From contig NC_014248.1 of assembly GCF_000196515.1 (NCBI RefSeq), forward strand, positions 3,228,001 to 3,292,000: 64,000 nucleotides of DNA. The letters run 5' to 3'. Source of the stretch: 'Nostoc azollae' 0708 (lineage in GTDB: Bacteria; Cyanobacteriota; Cyanobacteriia; Cyanobacteriales; Nostocaceae). Below, in pieces: positions 19,031 to 30,074 of the stretch. A program made the position numbers and the translations under genes. Every line of letters begins with the position of its first letter. Positions within the stretch are counted from its first letter, which is position 1. Below the pieces are notes generated by a model, which worked only from the letters and a program-made list of their open reading frames with translations, did no database searches and was not told the DNA's origin.

Positions 19031-19580
19031 TTAGACAGTTTCAAGATGGATAAAAGAGGTAAAAATGGAATTACAGAAATTATGCCAACTTCCAGCTATC
19101 CATTGACAAGGAAGATGTAACATAATATCCGCATTTTCTTTTAACCGAAATTCACTGTTTTCTTTCATTCTTAAATTGACAACTTGGCGGATTAAACTTT
19201 CCATAGCTCCACTACCAATAGGTAATTTACGGGCTGAAACTTGAGCATAGTTCAAATGTTCTTCCCCATAGGCATGTAAAAGATAATTTCTTTGTTTAAC
19301 CAGAGTTTTAGAATGCTGTCCTACTGCTGAAGCAATAAATTAAACCATATTAATGCAGCTTCTCTAATCTTTTCTTCATGGACCTTAAAAGCTTGTCCAT
19401 TCCATTAGGGAATGTTCTTTTTTCCTAAAGATTTCGTAAGTTACTCTTGAAAATCTTTGAAACATTTGGTCGAATCCAGACTTGAATATATATTTCTTGT
19501 CATTAATGGTAGACATTCCCTGTTTTTTCTTTGGAAATCCTACCTTTGTTTTGACCACAATACCAGTCTGTTGCAACTTC
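19031..19580 (-). pseudogene. ISKra4-like transposase remnant
   Basis: The minus-strand C-terminus reads ARKLPIGSGAMESLIRQVVN followed by LRMKENSEF. The GSG..ES..R block is typical of ISKra4/ISLre2-type transposases. The upstream portion (19256-19580) is broken by stops and frameshifts; one open piece begins MQQTGIVVKTKVGFPKK. Only a part of the gene survives. Confidence 0.65.
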
Positions 19581-19856
19581 TCTCATCTGAAAGTTTCCCT
19601 AAGTAATAATAGTTAACTGGAATATATAGGATACTCTAACTGTACGGTAAATGATTTTTATCGATTCCTATTTTGGGTTTAGCGATCACACACTTTGTTG
19701 CCCCACCTCATACAATCGCGTTGCTCCCCATGGGGAAGATGAGGAAGATTGGGAAGTAATTTTCTGAATGACCACCAATCATCAATCACCAATGACCTAA
19801 ATTATGTAATGATAGGAAACTGGATTAATAACGGAATGATAACGGTGTAATTAGGC

Positions 19857-20885
19857 ATGGATTATCGGGATGCAGGTGTTGATGTTGAAGCAGGTAGAGC
19901 TTTTGTAGACCAAATTCGCAATTTGGTCCATAGTACCTTTAGACCAGAAGTAATTGGTGGTATTGGTGGTTTTGGTGGTTGTTTTCAACTCCCCACAGGT
20001 TATCAAGAACCGGTTTTGGTGTCTGGGACAGATGGTGTCGGTACAAAGCTAAAAATTGCTCAAATTCTCAACCGCCATGATACCGTTGGCATTGATTTGG
20101 TGGGGATGTGTGTTAATGATGTGTTGACATCAGGTGCAGAACCTTTGTTCTTCCTAGACTATGTGGCTATGGGTAAGCTAGATAAAGAACAGTTAACTCA
20201 AGTAGTGGCTGGAATAGCTGCTGGTTGTAAATTAGCTGGTTCTGCTTTATTGGGGGGAGAAACCGCAGAAATGCCTGGTTTTTACCAATTTGGTGAATAT
20301 GACTTGGCTGGTTTCTGTGTGGGAATCGTGGAAAAAAGCCGAATGCTTAATACTTCTCAGATACAATTGGGAGATGTGGCCATAGGTTTAGCCAGTGCTG
20401 GTGTTCACAGTAATGGTTTGAGTTTGGTGAGAAAGATTGTTAGGGACGGTGGTTTTTCTTGGCATGATACCCCAGATTTATTAAATGGGGAAACTATCGG
20501 TGAAACTTTCCTTACACCTACGCATATTTATGTTAAACCTGTGTTAGGAGCTTTAAAAGCTGGTTTAGAAGTTCACGGTATGGCACATATTACTGGTGGG
20601 GGTTTACCAGAAAATTTGCCTAGATGTTTAGGGACGGATCAAAGTATTAAAATTAACTCTGGTAGTTGGAATATTCCTGCTGTGTTTCAGTGGTTAGCCA
20701 AGGCTGGCTCTGTGGGTGCTGAAGCTATGTATAATACCTTTAATATGGGAATTGGATTTGTGCTAGTGCTACCACCCTATCAAGTAGAACAAGCAATTAC
20801 TCATTTTCAGGAACAGAACATTCCCGCTTATACAATTGGTGAAGTAGTCACTGGTTCTGGAGAACTAGTAGGTCTTTTTACTTAG
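19857..20885 (+). CDS. purM: Phosphoribosylformylglycinamidine cyclo-ligase
   Basis: 342 residues, the normal length of AIR synthetase. Hallmarks are [55 protein letters not shown] and [16 protein letters not shown]. It converts FGAM to AIR with ATP in the fifth step of purine synthesis. It is intact and lies alone. purH is about 26 kb downstream, so the pur genes are dispersed, as is usual in cyanobacteria. Confidence 0.96.
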   Translation: MDYRDAGVDVEAGRAFVDQIRNLVHSTFRPEVIGGIGGFGGCFQLPTGYQEPVLVSGTDGVGTKLKIAQILNRHDTVGIDLVGMCVNDVLTSGAEPLFFLDYVAMGKLDKEQLTQVVAGIAAGCKLAGSALLGGETAEMPGFYQFGEYDLAGFCVGIVEKSRMLNTSQIQLGDVAIGLASAGVHSNGLSLVRKIVRDGGFSWHDTPDLLNGETIGETFLTPTHIYVKPVLGALKAGLEVHGMAHITGGGLPENLPRCLGTDQSIKINSGSWNIPAVFQWLAKAGSVGAEAMYNTFNMGIGFVLVLPPYQVEQAITHFQEQNIPAYTIGEVVTGSGELVGLFT

Positions 20886-21239
20886 GTTGCTGTGAAAGTA
20901 AAAGTAACAGCCAAAACTGAAGATAGTTGAACTAGCTTTGATAGAGGTGATAACTTTACTCAGTCCAAGATTTTTTCTAGAAATTCCCGTCGGGAAAATA
21001 CCAGTATTTTTGGGAACTTCAGCAAAATTTTAGCTTGCCTTTATAAAGGTGATCAAAAATACGCATGACCATAAGCGTTCAGATTTGCTAACGTAGTCTT
21101 GATAAATCTCAAGAATTAATTGCTGTAGCTAAAAAAGTAGCACCTAATACTACTGTAGGGAGCTAGTAATTTATTATTTTTCAATGTGGTCTGTTGGTGT
21201 ATTTAGAATCGCATATTGTATTGTTGCTCAGAGGGGGTT
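20886..21239. other. Intergenic region between purM and the PHP gene
   Basis: No credible gene. A palindromic ATTCCCGTCGGGAAAAT near 20981 could be the purM terminator stem. The rest shows no recognisable structure. Confidence 0.4.
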
Positions 21240-21929
21240 ATGGTTGTAAATTTGGCCCGGACTACTACTGCTTCTATAGAACTTTTAACACAAGTATTTC
21301 AAAGTATCGATGGACAAAGTTGTCCCAGATTGTACAACTTTCATCTGCATACAGTTAGCTCTGATGGGAGGTTGCAGCCCAATATACTAATGGAGCAAGC
21401 GATCTCTATTGGGTTAAAAGGACTGGCAATTACTGATCATCATGGTACTGGTGGCTACCAAGCAGCATCCGCTTGGTTAGAAGACTGGAAGTGGAATAAT
21501 CCTGATGGTATTATTCCTCATTTGTGGACTGGTGTAGAAATTAATGCCAACTTATTGGATATAGAAGTTCATATTTTGGCTTATGGTTTTGAGTTGAAAG
21601 ATTCCAGCATGAAGCCTTACTTACAAAAAAAACCAACGACAGGTAGGAACTATCAAGCAGCTAATGTCATAGCAGCTATTCATGATGCTGGAGGATTAGC
21701 AGTATTAGCACATCCAGCACGTTATAGGCGATCACATTTTGATTTAATTCCCGCAGCAGCAGAATACAGGATTGATGGTGTTGAGGCTTTCTACGCTTAC
21801 AACAACCCTAATCCCTGGAAACCAAGTCCTGTACAAACAGAAGAAGTACAACTGTTAGCTGAAGAGTATGGTTTATATAACACCTGTGGGACTGATACAC
21901 ATGGGTTAAATATACTCCAACGTCTGTAA
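21240..21929 (+). CDS. PHP-domain metal-dependent phosphoesterase
   Basis: About 229 residues from ATG 21240, chosen over an upstream TTG because GAGGGGG lies just before it. PHP metal motifs are all visible: FHLHTVSSDG, ITDHHGTGG, TGVEINA, LAHPAR and the ending CGTDTHG. The family hydrolyses phosphoesters, for example histidinol phosphate or nucleoside phosphates. Several cyanobacterial orthologues have this same short form. It is immediately followed by an IS1634-type element (from 21965). Substrate unknown. Confidence 0.85.
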   Translation: MVVNLARTTTASIELLTQVFQSIDGQSCPRLYNFHLHTVSSDGRLQPNILMEQAISIGLKGLAITDHHGTGGYQAASAWLEDWKWNNPDGIIPHLWTGVEINANLLDIEVHILAYGFELKDSSMKPYLQKKPTTGRNYQAANVIAAIHDAGGLAVLAHPARYRRSHFDLIPAAAEYRIDGVEAFYAYNNPNPWKPSPVQTEEVQLLAEEYGLYNTCGTDTHGLNILQRL

Positions 21930-22176
21930 ATCTCTATTTACCTTGTTTATACTCCTGGTTTACATCTCACCTTCCCCACCCTAACTGTCACAGATAGTAG
22001 TACACAAGAACTAAAGCCCCTGCAAGGAAGAAAAGGCTTAATAAGAACAAGGATGATTAAAATGGCAATAGAGTGAGAGAATAAAGTTTTGTAAAGAAGA
22101 TAAAAGAAAAGAAAATTTAATGATTTAAAAATTAAATTAGAACAGAAGAAGAAATGATTGAATCACAACAGGAGTT

Positions 22177-22973
22177 GTGGATAATTCTGTTGTGAAATCA
22201 AAGCTTCAAAAAATGGAGATTCAAAACCTAGACCATTTAGGCATAGTAGGAGGAATAATAGACGCCATAGGAGTAGTAGAAATAATCCTTGAAATTGGAG
22301 AGAAAGTAAGTCCGGTTCATGTAGTAAAAGCCATGATAATCAACGGGTTAGGATTTGTATAAAAACCCTTATATATGTTTCCCCAATATTTTGAAAAAAT
22401 CCCCTGTGACCATCTAATAGGACCAGGAGTAAAACCAGAATATCTCAAGGACGATAAACTGGGGAGAGTCATAGATAAACTACTTATAAAAGTATTGGAT
22501 AGAATATTCTTTATTGTCGCCTTAAAAGCAGCCAAAAAATTTGGAGTATCCCTATGAGCAGGGCATCTAGACTCATCATAAGTGGACGTACATGGGCAAT
22601 ATAATACCAGCTTACCAGAAGTAATATTTGAGAGTCAAAAAGTAGGAAATAATCAAGAAATAGAAGAATTAGCAGTAAAATCACCAAAAGAAATAACTAT
22701 CACCTACGGTTATTCTGGTGACCATAGACCGGAGTTAAAACAGTTCATTATAGAAATGATATGTTCAGGAGATGGAGACATACCAATATATATTTTTAAT
22801 ACTAGCATCGGGAAACCAAGCAGATTCATCATGCTTTGGTAAAATAGCAGTAGAGTACCAAAAACAATTAAAAGTTAACAGTCTCATAGTAGTAGACTGG
22901 GCCTTATATACAGAATCAAATCTAAAAATGATGAATGATGTCAGATTTAAGCTGGTTATGTCCAGTGCCATTA
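22177..22973 (+). pseudogene. IS1634-type transposase, 5' half, multiple stops
   Basis: Fragments LQKMEIQNLDHLGIVGGIID, GVKPEYLKDDKLGRVIDKL, HGQYNTSLPEVIFES, ITITYGYSGDHRPELKQFI and CFGKIAVEYQKQLKVNSLIV follow the IS1634-family order. Stops after GLGFV, KKFGVSL and HLDSS are identical in the second copy. The reading frame changes near 22790, and the gene is truncated at the IS5 insertion. Confidence 0.85.
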
Positions 22974-23884
22974 AGAGGCTATTGATAAAGTAAATGTAAA
23001 GGGGAGTAGAAAAGGAATGTTGGAAGGATAGGATACATAAAATGTAGTGTATTTACATAGCTACTGATGGAACGAAAGTCTTACCCCACAGACTTAACTG
23101 ATATGGACTGGGAAATCCTGGCCCCATTGATTCCACCAGCCAAAGAAGGAGGGCATCCACCCACAACAGATATGGGTGAAATATGTAATTCCATCTATTA
23201 TCATTTGAAAACTGGATGTCAATGGAATATGCTTCCAGGTGACTTCCCGCCAAAGTCAACGGTATATAGCTATTACAGGAAATGGCAGGGCCAGGGGGTT
23301 TGGGAAAAATTCAACCATACATTGGGTGGTCAAGTTCGCTCGAAATTAGGTAAATGAACACAACCTACCGCGCTCGCCGTAGACAGTCAGTCGGTCAAAA
23401 CTGACCAAAAAAAGGGGATGTGTATGGTTTTGACGGATGTAAAAAGGTGAAAGGAAGAAAGGGGCATACTTTAGTTGATAGCCTGGGACTTATGTTGAAA
23501 CTTGTTGTTAGTCAAGCGAATGTGTCAGAACGAATACTTGCTGCCTATACACTAATGGAACTGCTAGAGAAACCCACAGAATTATTGGAAAAAGTCCAAG
23601 TTTTATGGGTTGATTCCGGTTATGACGGTGATAAATTTGCACTTGCAGTTTGGTTCCTGATTCAAGCTCATGTTGAAGTCATAGGACCTACTGAGCAAGA
23701 ATTTAAAGTTTTACCACAACCCTGGGTAGTAGAAAGAACATTTGGGTGGTTTAACCAATATCATCGTCTAAGCAAGGATTATGAGCGTCTAACACAAATG
23801 AGGTAAGGGGCTATATATGCTCTTATGACTAGAATTATGCTACTTCCTCTTCTCTCCTAAACATTTACTTTATAAATCATCTCT
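22974..23884 (+). mobile_element. IS5-family element, copy 1 (911 bp)
   Basis: The terminal inverted repeats share AGAG....ATT.ATAAAGTAAATGT at both ends. The flanks carry TA on both sides (22972-22973 and 23885-23886), consistent with a 2-bp target duplication. Length is exactly the same as copy 2 at 38046-38956. Confidence 0.88.
23067..23806 (+). pseudogene. IS5-family transposase, two-frame, with a nonsense codon
   Basis: Frame A (from 23067) begins MERKSYPTDLTDMDWEILAP with GCQWNMLPGDFPPKSTVY, and stops at TGA 23355-23357 where copy 2 has Ser. Frame B (from about 23420) is -1 relative to A and has VYGFDGCKKVKGRKG and the DDE-type ending VVERTFGWFNQYHRLSKDYE. The junction has seven A residues (CCAAAAAAAGGGG), fitting the programmed -1 frameshift used by this IS group. 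The TGA makes this copy inactive. Confidence 0.85.
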
Positions 23885-24130
23885 TAGTTATGATTAATCT
23901 CTTGAATATCTTCATTTATCTGTTGACTGCTCTGGGCGGTGTTCTTTCTTATTACTCCTTATTGAGGATAGCTTTTGATGCTACTTTTGGCGCTTTACTG
24001 TTTCTCCAATGCCTTTTTTCACTGCATATGTTCATTTTTATGCTGCCTTGGATTTTTTCTCTCCGTAATTTCTCTCTGTGGCAATTTAGGGTGCGGAATG
24101 TGGGATTTATAGATAAGGTAAAGATTTGTA

Positions 24131-26879
24131 ATGGCTTTTACAGATAAACCAAACCGACTGTAGCAAATAGATCAAGAAACTTTACTGCACCGGATGATTA
24201 AACAGATTCGGCGCTCGCTTGATCTTCAAGAAAGATTAACAAGTACTGTTAGTGAAGTGCGATCATTCTTGAGAACAGATCGAGTTAAGATATATAAGTT
24301 TGCAGCTGATCGTAGCGGTGAAGTCATTGCGGAATCTATTCATCACCAAAACTTACCATCCTTACTGGGACTTCATTTTCCTGCTAATGACATTCCCTCA
24401 TCTGCAAAAGAGATGTTTTTGTTAATGAGACAACGCTCCATAGTAGATGTAACTAAGGGAATAATAGGACTATCACCACTCTAGTCAGCAACAAGTGGTA
24501 AATCTTTACTGACAGAGAATATTCACTATCGGCAACTAGATCCCTGTCATATTGAACACCTAAAAGCTATGCGTGTTAAATCTTTGCTGGTAGTACCAAT
24601 TCTAGAATATGATCCTAGAGGAGAATCAAAATAGCCAAAAGTGTGGCGATTACTAGTATCTCATCACAGTCAGGAGCGAATAATCCTGAAAAAAGAACTC
24701 AAGGTAGTACAGCAAATAGCAGATCAAGTTGGGATCGCAATTTCTCAAAGTAACCTACTCAGTGAAGCTAGAGACAAACAACACCGAGAAGCCATCATTA
24801 ACCAAGTCGCAACTTTCCTACATCAACTACCAACCATCCAACTACAAAAAGCACTAGAAATAACGATTAAATCCTTTCAAGGGATAGGTGGCAGGCTTTA
24901 CATTGAACAGAATGAAGAACTATATACCTGTGACGAACAACCAGAACTAGCTGATGAGCTGGAAAATAATGTATTGGAAAAACATCCCGTTTGGGAAAAC
25001 TCGATTTCGGAGTACCAACCAGACCAAATATTAGCAATTCCCGACCTTTACAAACAAGCAAAATTAAAAGTTTTAGCCCTGGACTTTCGGTCTACTCGGA
25101 TTCAGGGACTGATACTAATTCCCCTGCACTACCGCGGAAAATTTATCGGTGTATTAACTATTTTCCGAGCAGAATTGAATATTGAAATCCTCTGGGCAGG
25201 TAGAACAGACTCTAATAGGCATCAAGAATTACCACGCCTTTCTTTTGAAGTTTGGAGAGAAGAAAGAAAATGACTAGCACCTGGATGGAACCCTGAATAA
25301 ATATTACTAGCACAAGCTTTGTCACATAGCTTCTCAATGGTAATTCAGCAACAGCAAACAAACCAGGAATTACAAACACTTAATACCAACTTACAAGTTA
25401 GAGTCCAGGAATAAACCGCAGAAATGGAAAAAACATTATTTTTGAGAAAAGCACTCAAACAAATCACAGATCAGATTCGCAGTACATTGGACTTGAATAT
25501 AACCCTACAAAGCATCGTTAGAGAAGTCCGTTCTTTACTTGATTCTGACGCTGATTTATAAATTAATGGCTGAATACAATGGCGAAGTCATTGTAGAAGA
25601 AAGTAATGGTAATTGGCGGTCAGTTTTAGGTCTGAAGTTATCATCACATTGTTTCCCACAAGAGTATGTCCAACTTTACTTAGAAGGTAGGGTCAGAGCA
25701 ATTAGTAATGTATCTGTAGCTACATTAACGCCTTGTCATCTAGAATTGTTGTTAATGATGGAAGTCTAAGCCAATTTGATTGTACCCATTAGAATGGCAA
25801 ACCAACTTTGGGGTTTACTGGTTGCCCACCAGTGTGAATTTGCCAGAACTTGGCAAGATGCAGAAATTAAGTTATTGCAACAACTAGCAGACCAAGCTGC
25901 GATCGCCATTCAAAAAGCCCAACTCTACGAACAAAGTTGTCTAGCAGAAGCCACAGCTACAGCAAAAGCTGGACACTTAGAGCATACCCTCCATCAACTC
26001 CAAGAAACCCAAGCCAAATTAATTAATTCAAGCGGAAAAAATGTCCGGTTTAGGACAATTAGTAGCAGGTATAGCTCACGAAATAAACAACCCCGTCAAC
26101 TTTATCTATGGCAACCTTTATAATGCCAGCAACTACACGGAAGACCTACTCAAGCTAGTACAACTCTACCAGTCCAAATATCCTAACCCTGGTAGTGAAA
26201 TTCTTGCCACTATAGAGTCCATAGACTTTAACTTTTTGGTGCAAGACCTACTGAACATCCTATCATCAATGAAAGTAGGTTAATGAAAGTAGGTTCAGAT
26301 CGAATTCGTTCCATCGTACTATCATTACGCAATTTTTCCCGTCTTGATGAAGCTGAAAACACATGTGTTAACTTGCATGAAGGCATTGATAACACCTTAT
26401 TAATCTTACAACATCGCCTTAAGCCACACAGTCATTTTTCTGGTATTGAAGTGATCAAAGATTATGCTGACTTGCCAAAAGTACAATGCTATCCCGGACA
26501 AATGAATCAAGTATTCATAAATATCATTAGCAGTGCCATTGATATCTTAACCGATGAAATAGAAGAAAGACAAAACTCTAATGATAACAAACCCTCACCT
26601 ACTATTCGTATTTCCACCAGAGTTTCTGCACACAACTCCTATCTCCTCATCAGGATTACAGATAATGGACCTGGCATGAGTGAAGATATAAGAAAGCGAA
26701 TTTTTGACCCGTTCTTTACCACCAAACCTGTAGGTAAGGGTACAGGATTAGGATTAGCAATTAGCTACCAAATTGTAGTGGAAAAACATGGCGGTTTGAT
26801 GGAGTGTATATCACAACCAGGAAAAGGTACAGAATTCTGGATTGAAATTCCTCTGAAATTGCCAGGATCAGGAGGCTGA
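24131..26879 (+). pseudogene. Multi-GAF sensor histidine kinase, heavily interrupted
   Basis: The reconstructed order is GAF (VRSFLRTDRVKIYKFAADRS), a second GAF-like part, a third GAF (YKLMAEYNGEVIVEES), then HisKA with [15 protein letters not shown] and HATPase motifs ([26 protein letters not shown]). Six nonsense codons lie in the first frame (24161, 24482, 24632, 25271, 25412, 25559). Then come an indel near 25555, a TAA at 25767, a shift at an A-run near 26035, and a 14-bp tandem duplication at 26268-26295. Intact it would be about 900 residues, phytochrome-like without a visible PHY domain. It starts right after the IS1634-type element. Confidence 0.88.
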
Positions 26880-27531
26880 GAAATTTTAGACTTTGGATTG
26901 AACCATCTCAGACAAAGAAATTTACCTCTGCATCCCACAACCTGAAATATCCTAAGCGTTAAGCTGCTGTATGTCTTCAAGACTTAAGATATTAATGAGT
27001 AATTACTATTTAAATTTTATACAAAATAAACATTTATACTTCAAGTATTTAAGGGGTTCATCAACCTATTTCTTAAACTTTTACTGACGATGAAAGTAAA
27101 GTTTAATTGCTAATATACAAACTCCAAATGAGAGGTTTAATTCTAATAATTGAAGCTCAAAAAGAAGCTTCCCTGGCAGATTAAACAGCTAGAGGTAGAA
27201 AAAAAAGTAGTAAGAGGTTACAATCGCTTTTAAATTCCTATCTGTCCCGTCAAATCAGAACAACACCCAAGGCGAACGCTTATATTCCCTTAAATTATTG
27301 AGAGTTAGGGGGCAATGTCACTGGTTTTCATTCCTTGTTTATCAAGGTGGTGAAAGGTAGTACATCCCTGGCTAGAATGAACAAGGGGAGTGAGAAACCA
27401 AGCTAGTAGATATTGGGTGTTGTTGTTTTTGGGGATTAGGCATTGAAAATTTAGTTATTTAAGTGATAACTGACTAATGCGTAAGTTTGTATGGAAATTG
27501 AATAGAAAAAGACAGTTTCAATAGCTTTTCA
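26880..27531. other. Non-coding region, possible gene debris
   Basis: About 650 bp without a supported gene. A short segment near 27160-27290 reads EAQKEASLAD..TARGRKK in a broken frame and could be a worn gene; I do not recognise it. Confidence 0.4.
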
Positions 27532-28306
27532 TGTCAATAATTTGGCTCAAAGCTTGGTATCTAAAAGATTGTGAACCAATTTCAGAATTGGAAAAACGTC
27601 ATTGGAAAAACGTCCTCCAAATATTCGTTTGAGTGAAAAAGCCTGCTCAAAACTGGGTTGCGTGTGGATTTTCTGGAAGATAGTGATGAAGTTAAAGCAT
27701 TAACTTGGTTTAAAAGTTATCTGGAAGATGAAAATACTGAACTTTATATTGATGGTAGTAGTGGTTATTGTGTAGCTAAGTATTGACTTAATTAGTCATG
27801 AGATTTATTATCCTAAACAGGGGTTGTTAGCGCAGTTAGAACCAACAATTTTTTTCTGCTATCAAACTGAATATGCAATAGCCAGTGATCTGCTCAGGGA
27901 AGAATTCCAGGCAAGTTTGAAAACCTTAAATTTGCGATCGCGTCTACCTCTAACATTAATAGAATCATCTCGTCCCAAGAACGCACCACTGCGCTTTAAC
28001 CGTACCATAATGCGGAAAATCCGTAAGAGTTTATTATTTATTGCTGACACCACAGCCATTACAAGGGTTGAAGCTAAAGAGACCCGTCAATTAATTCCCA
28101 GTCCCAATGTCTGCGTAGAAATTGGTTATGCGATGGAAAGTAAGCGGTCTGAGCAAATTTTACTTGTACATCAGCAACGTCCAGAATTAGAGGGGCAATT
28201 TCCCTTTGATTTACCAATACAGCAAATTTTACTATTTCAAGATAGTGAGGAATTAAATAAAATCCTCACAGAAGCGGTTGAAACACAGTTAGCACAATTC
28301 AAATGA
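27532..28306 (+). pseudogene. TIR-like/nucleotide-binding domain protein, frameshifted
   Basis: The N-terminal part (27532 on) reads MSIIWLKAWYLKDCEPISEL, then shifts, continues as RVDFLEDSDEVKALTWF and ELYIDGSSGY, and shifts again near 27783. The open C-terminal frame (27824-28306) contains FFCYQTEYAIASDLLREEF, SLLFIADTTAITRV, NVCVEIGYAMESKRSEQIL and QFPFDLP. The I(A)D....NV..E.GYA pattern followed by PFDL resembles the TIR-like nucleotide-binding proteins associated with defence. At least two indels make the full gene a pseudogene, though the C-terminal 160 residues remain open. The role is inferred only. Confidence 0.6.
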
Positions 28307-28522
28307 TTTTAGGGACTGGGGACTGGTAATAAAATTCATCTCCCCCTGTTCCTAAAGAGTTGGGAACTATTTCTGGAGAAGCAAGCGTCGTGATGCGAAA
28401 GTAAAAATTTTGAACTCTCTGTGATTGTGGTAAATCTGATACTTTTCCCGTGTGCCTACTCTTTTCATTGGGGGCTGATGTGGTTAACAATCGGTTGGAT
28501 GTATTAAAAATGATGTGAATTT

Positions 28523-28771
28523 ATGCCTAGAACTCCAAACCAATATGCTGTCTACCTACTGTTAGAAAGTGGTCATCGAGAAGAAGTACGTTTTCCTACT
28601 ATTCAGGAGTTTCAGAAGTGGTATAGTGGTGAGCTTGTACCAAAATCTGCGTCTAATGATTTTATCAGCGTACCGATTAAGAATATTCAAGGTGAATATA
28701 TGGTGGTACGTCCATCCCGGATTGTCGGAATTCGGGTAGAACCCATTTTTAATTCTAGTATTGAACGATAA
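28523..28771 (+). CDS. Small conserved cyanobacterial protein of unknown function
   Basis: 82 residues beginning MPRTPNQYAVYLLLESGHRE, with FPTIQEFQKWY and VRPSRIVGIRVEP. It is compact and globular-looking with no membrane segment. It ends directly against the start of the mltA gene, so the two are very probably co-transcribed. I do not recognise a named family. Confidence 0.7.
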   Translation: MPRTPNQYAVYLLLESGHREEVRFPTIQEFQKWYSGELVPKSASNDFISVPIKNIQGEYMVVRPSRIVGIRVEPIFNSSIER

Positions 28772-30007
28772 ATGATGAGAGAAACCCTTGCTTTGCTGTC
28801 CTTGAGTCTGGGAATTGCTGTTGTAAATCCACTTTGGCCTGTTGTCGCTCAAGTTATTATTCCGCAGCCAGTACCAGTACCTGTAGCAGCACCTGTACCG
28901 ATTACACCTGAAGTTGTACCACCACTCCAACCCGTCAGCCCAGCAACTGCTTGTAACTCCCGAAATTGCTTGGGTTGGGATGAGCAACTGTGGGGGAGAA
29001 ATGGCGATTGCCAAGCTTTGTTAACTTCTATAGATAACAGTTTGCGTTACCTCGAAACTAATAAAGCGATCATTGTTTATCAAACTTATCCAATCCGAGA
29101 AATTACTCTGGATCGTGTGCGTCGGAGTTTGGTACGCTTCCGTCAACTGGTTATGAGTTCCAAGTCAGCAGCAGAACTACAAGCCTCTGTCCATCGGGAG
29201 TTTGTCTTTTACCAGTCCATAGGAAATGATGGCAAGGGTACTGTTAAATTTACTGCTTATTATGAACCTGAGTATACTGCTAGTCGTGTCAGGACTTCAG
29301 TATACAAATATCCCCTGTATAGAGTCCCAACAGATTTTAAACAATGGGCTAAACCCCACCCCAAAAGGGTTGACTTAGAAGGGAAAGATGGTTTGTTGGG
29401 GAACAAAAGCAAGCTAAGTGGCTTAGAAATGCTTTGGTTTCGCGATCGCTTTCATCCCTACATGATTCAAATTCAAGGTTCTGCCCAAATTAAATTAACT
29501 AATGGACAAAGAACCTCTGTTGGGTTTGGTGGAGGAACAGATTATCCTTGGACTAGCATTGGTGGAGAACTAGCAAAAGATGGTAAGTTACCACTCAGCG
29601 GTTTAACCATGCCCAAGTTACTCAGTTATTTCCATCAAAATCCCAGGGAAATGAGTAATTATTTGCCACGTTGGGAAAGATTTGTTTTCTTTCAAGAAAC
29701 CAATAGTGCAGCAGCTACAGGCAGTATTAGCGTACCTGTAACCGCAGAACGTTCCATTGCTACAGATAAATCTCTCATGCCTCCGGGCGCACTAGCACTG
29801 ATTAACAACTCATTTCCTTATCCTAATAGTCGCGGCAACCTGGAATCTCGTAGAGTTAGCCGCTTTGTATTAGATCAGGATACAGGCAGCGCAATTAAAG
29901 GCGCAGGAAGAGTAGATTATTTCATGGGTACAGGTAAATTAGCAGGCGAGCGCGCCGGGATTACAGGCGGCAAGGGTTCGCTGTATTATTTACTACTGAA
30001 AAACTAG
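28772..30007 (+). CDS. mltA: MltA-type lytic murein transglycosylase
   Basis: 411 residues. An N-terminal signal-like segment (LALLSLSLGIAVVNPLWPVVAQ) is followed by a Pro/Val-rich stretch. The MltA domain then covers about 135-300 (FTAYYEPEYTASRV, RDRFHPYMIQIQGSAQIKL) and the 3D domain lies near the C-terminus (SRFVLDQDTGSAIKGAGRVDYFMGTG). It cleaves peptidoglycan between MurNAc and GlcNAc, forming 1,6-anhydroMurNAc, in the periplasm. ATG directly abuts the stop of the upstream small gene. Intact. Confidence 0.9.
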   Translation: MMRETLALLSLSLGIAVVNPLWPVVAQVIIPQPVPVPVAAPVPITPEVVPPLQPVSPATACNSRNCLGWDEQLWGRNGDCQALLTSIDNSLRYLETNKAIIVYQTYPIREITLDRVRRSLVRFRQLVMSSKSAAELQASVHREFVFYQSIGNDGKGTVKFTAYYEPEYTASRVRTSVYKYPLYRVPTDFKQWAKPHPKRVDLEGKDGLLGNKSKLSGLEMLWFRDRFHPYMIQIQGSAQIKLTNGQRTSVGFGGGTDYPWTSIGGELAKDGKLPLSGLTMPKLLSYFHQNPREMSNYLPRWERFVFFQETNSAAATGSISVPVTAERSIATDKSLMPPGALALINNSFPYPNSRGNLESRRVSRFVLDQDTGSAIKGAGRVDYFMGTGKLAGERAGITGGKGSLYYLLLKN

Positions 30008-30074
30008 TGCTAGGTGATGGGGAATAGGTGACAGGTGACAGAGTATTCTCTCTCATCACCCTCATCTCCACTCC

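Larger units (their letters stand above)
21965..24105 (+). mobile_element. IS1634-type element, copy 1, with IS5 inserted and internal deletion
   Basis: Imperfect ends (CCACCCTAACTGTCACAGA near 21977 and its counterpart CTGTGGCAATTTAGGGTG near 24076) match the ends of the copy at about 33045-35262. The transposase part is broken at 22973 by the IS5-type element. After that element the sequence resumes about 1 kb further along the copy-2 map, so most of the transposase 3' half is deleted. The surviving 3' part holds the hydrophobic frame 23890-24090. Confidence 0.8.
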
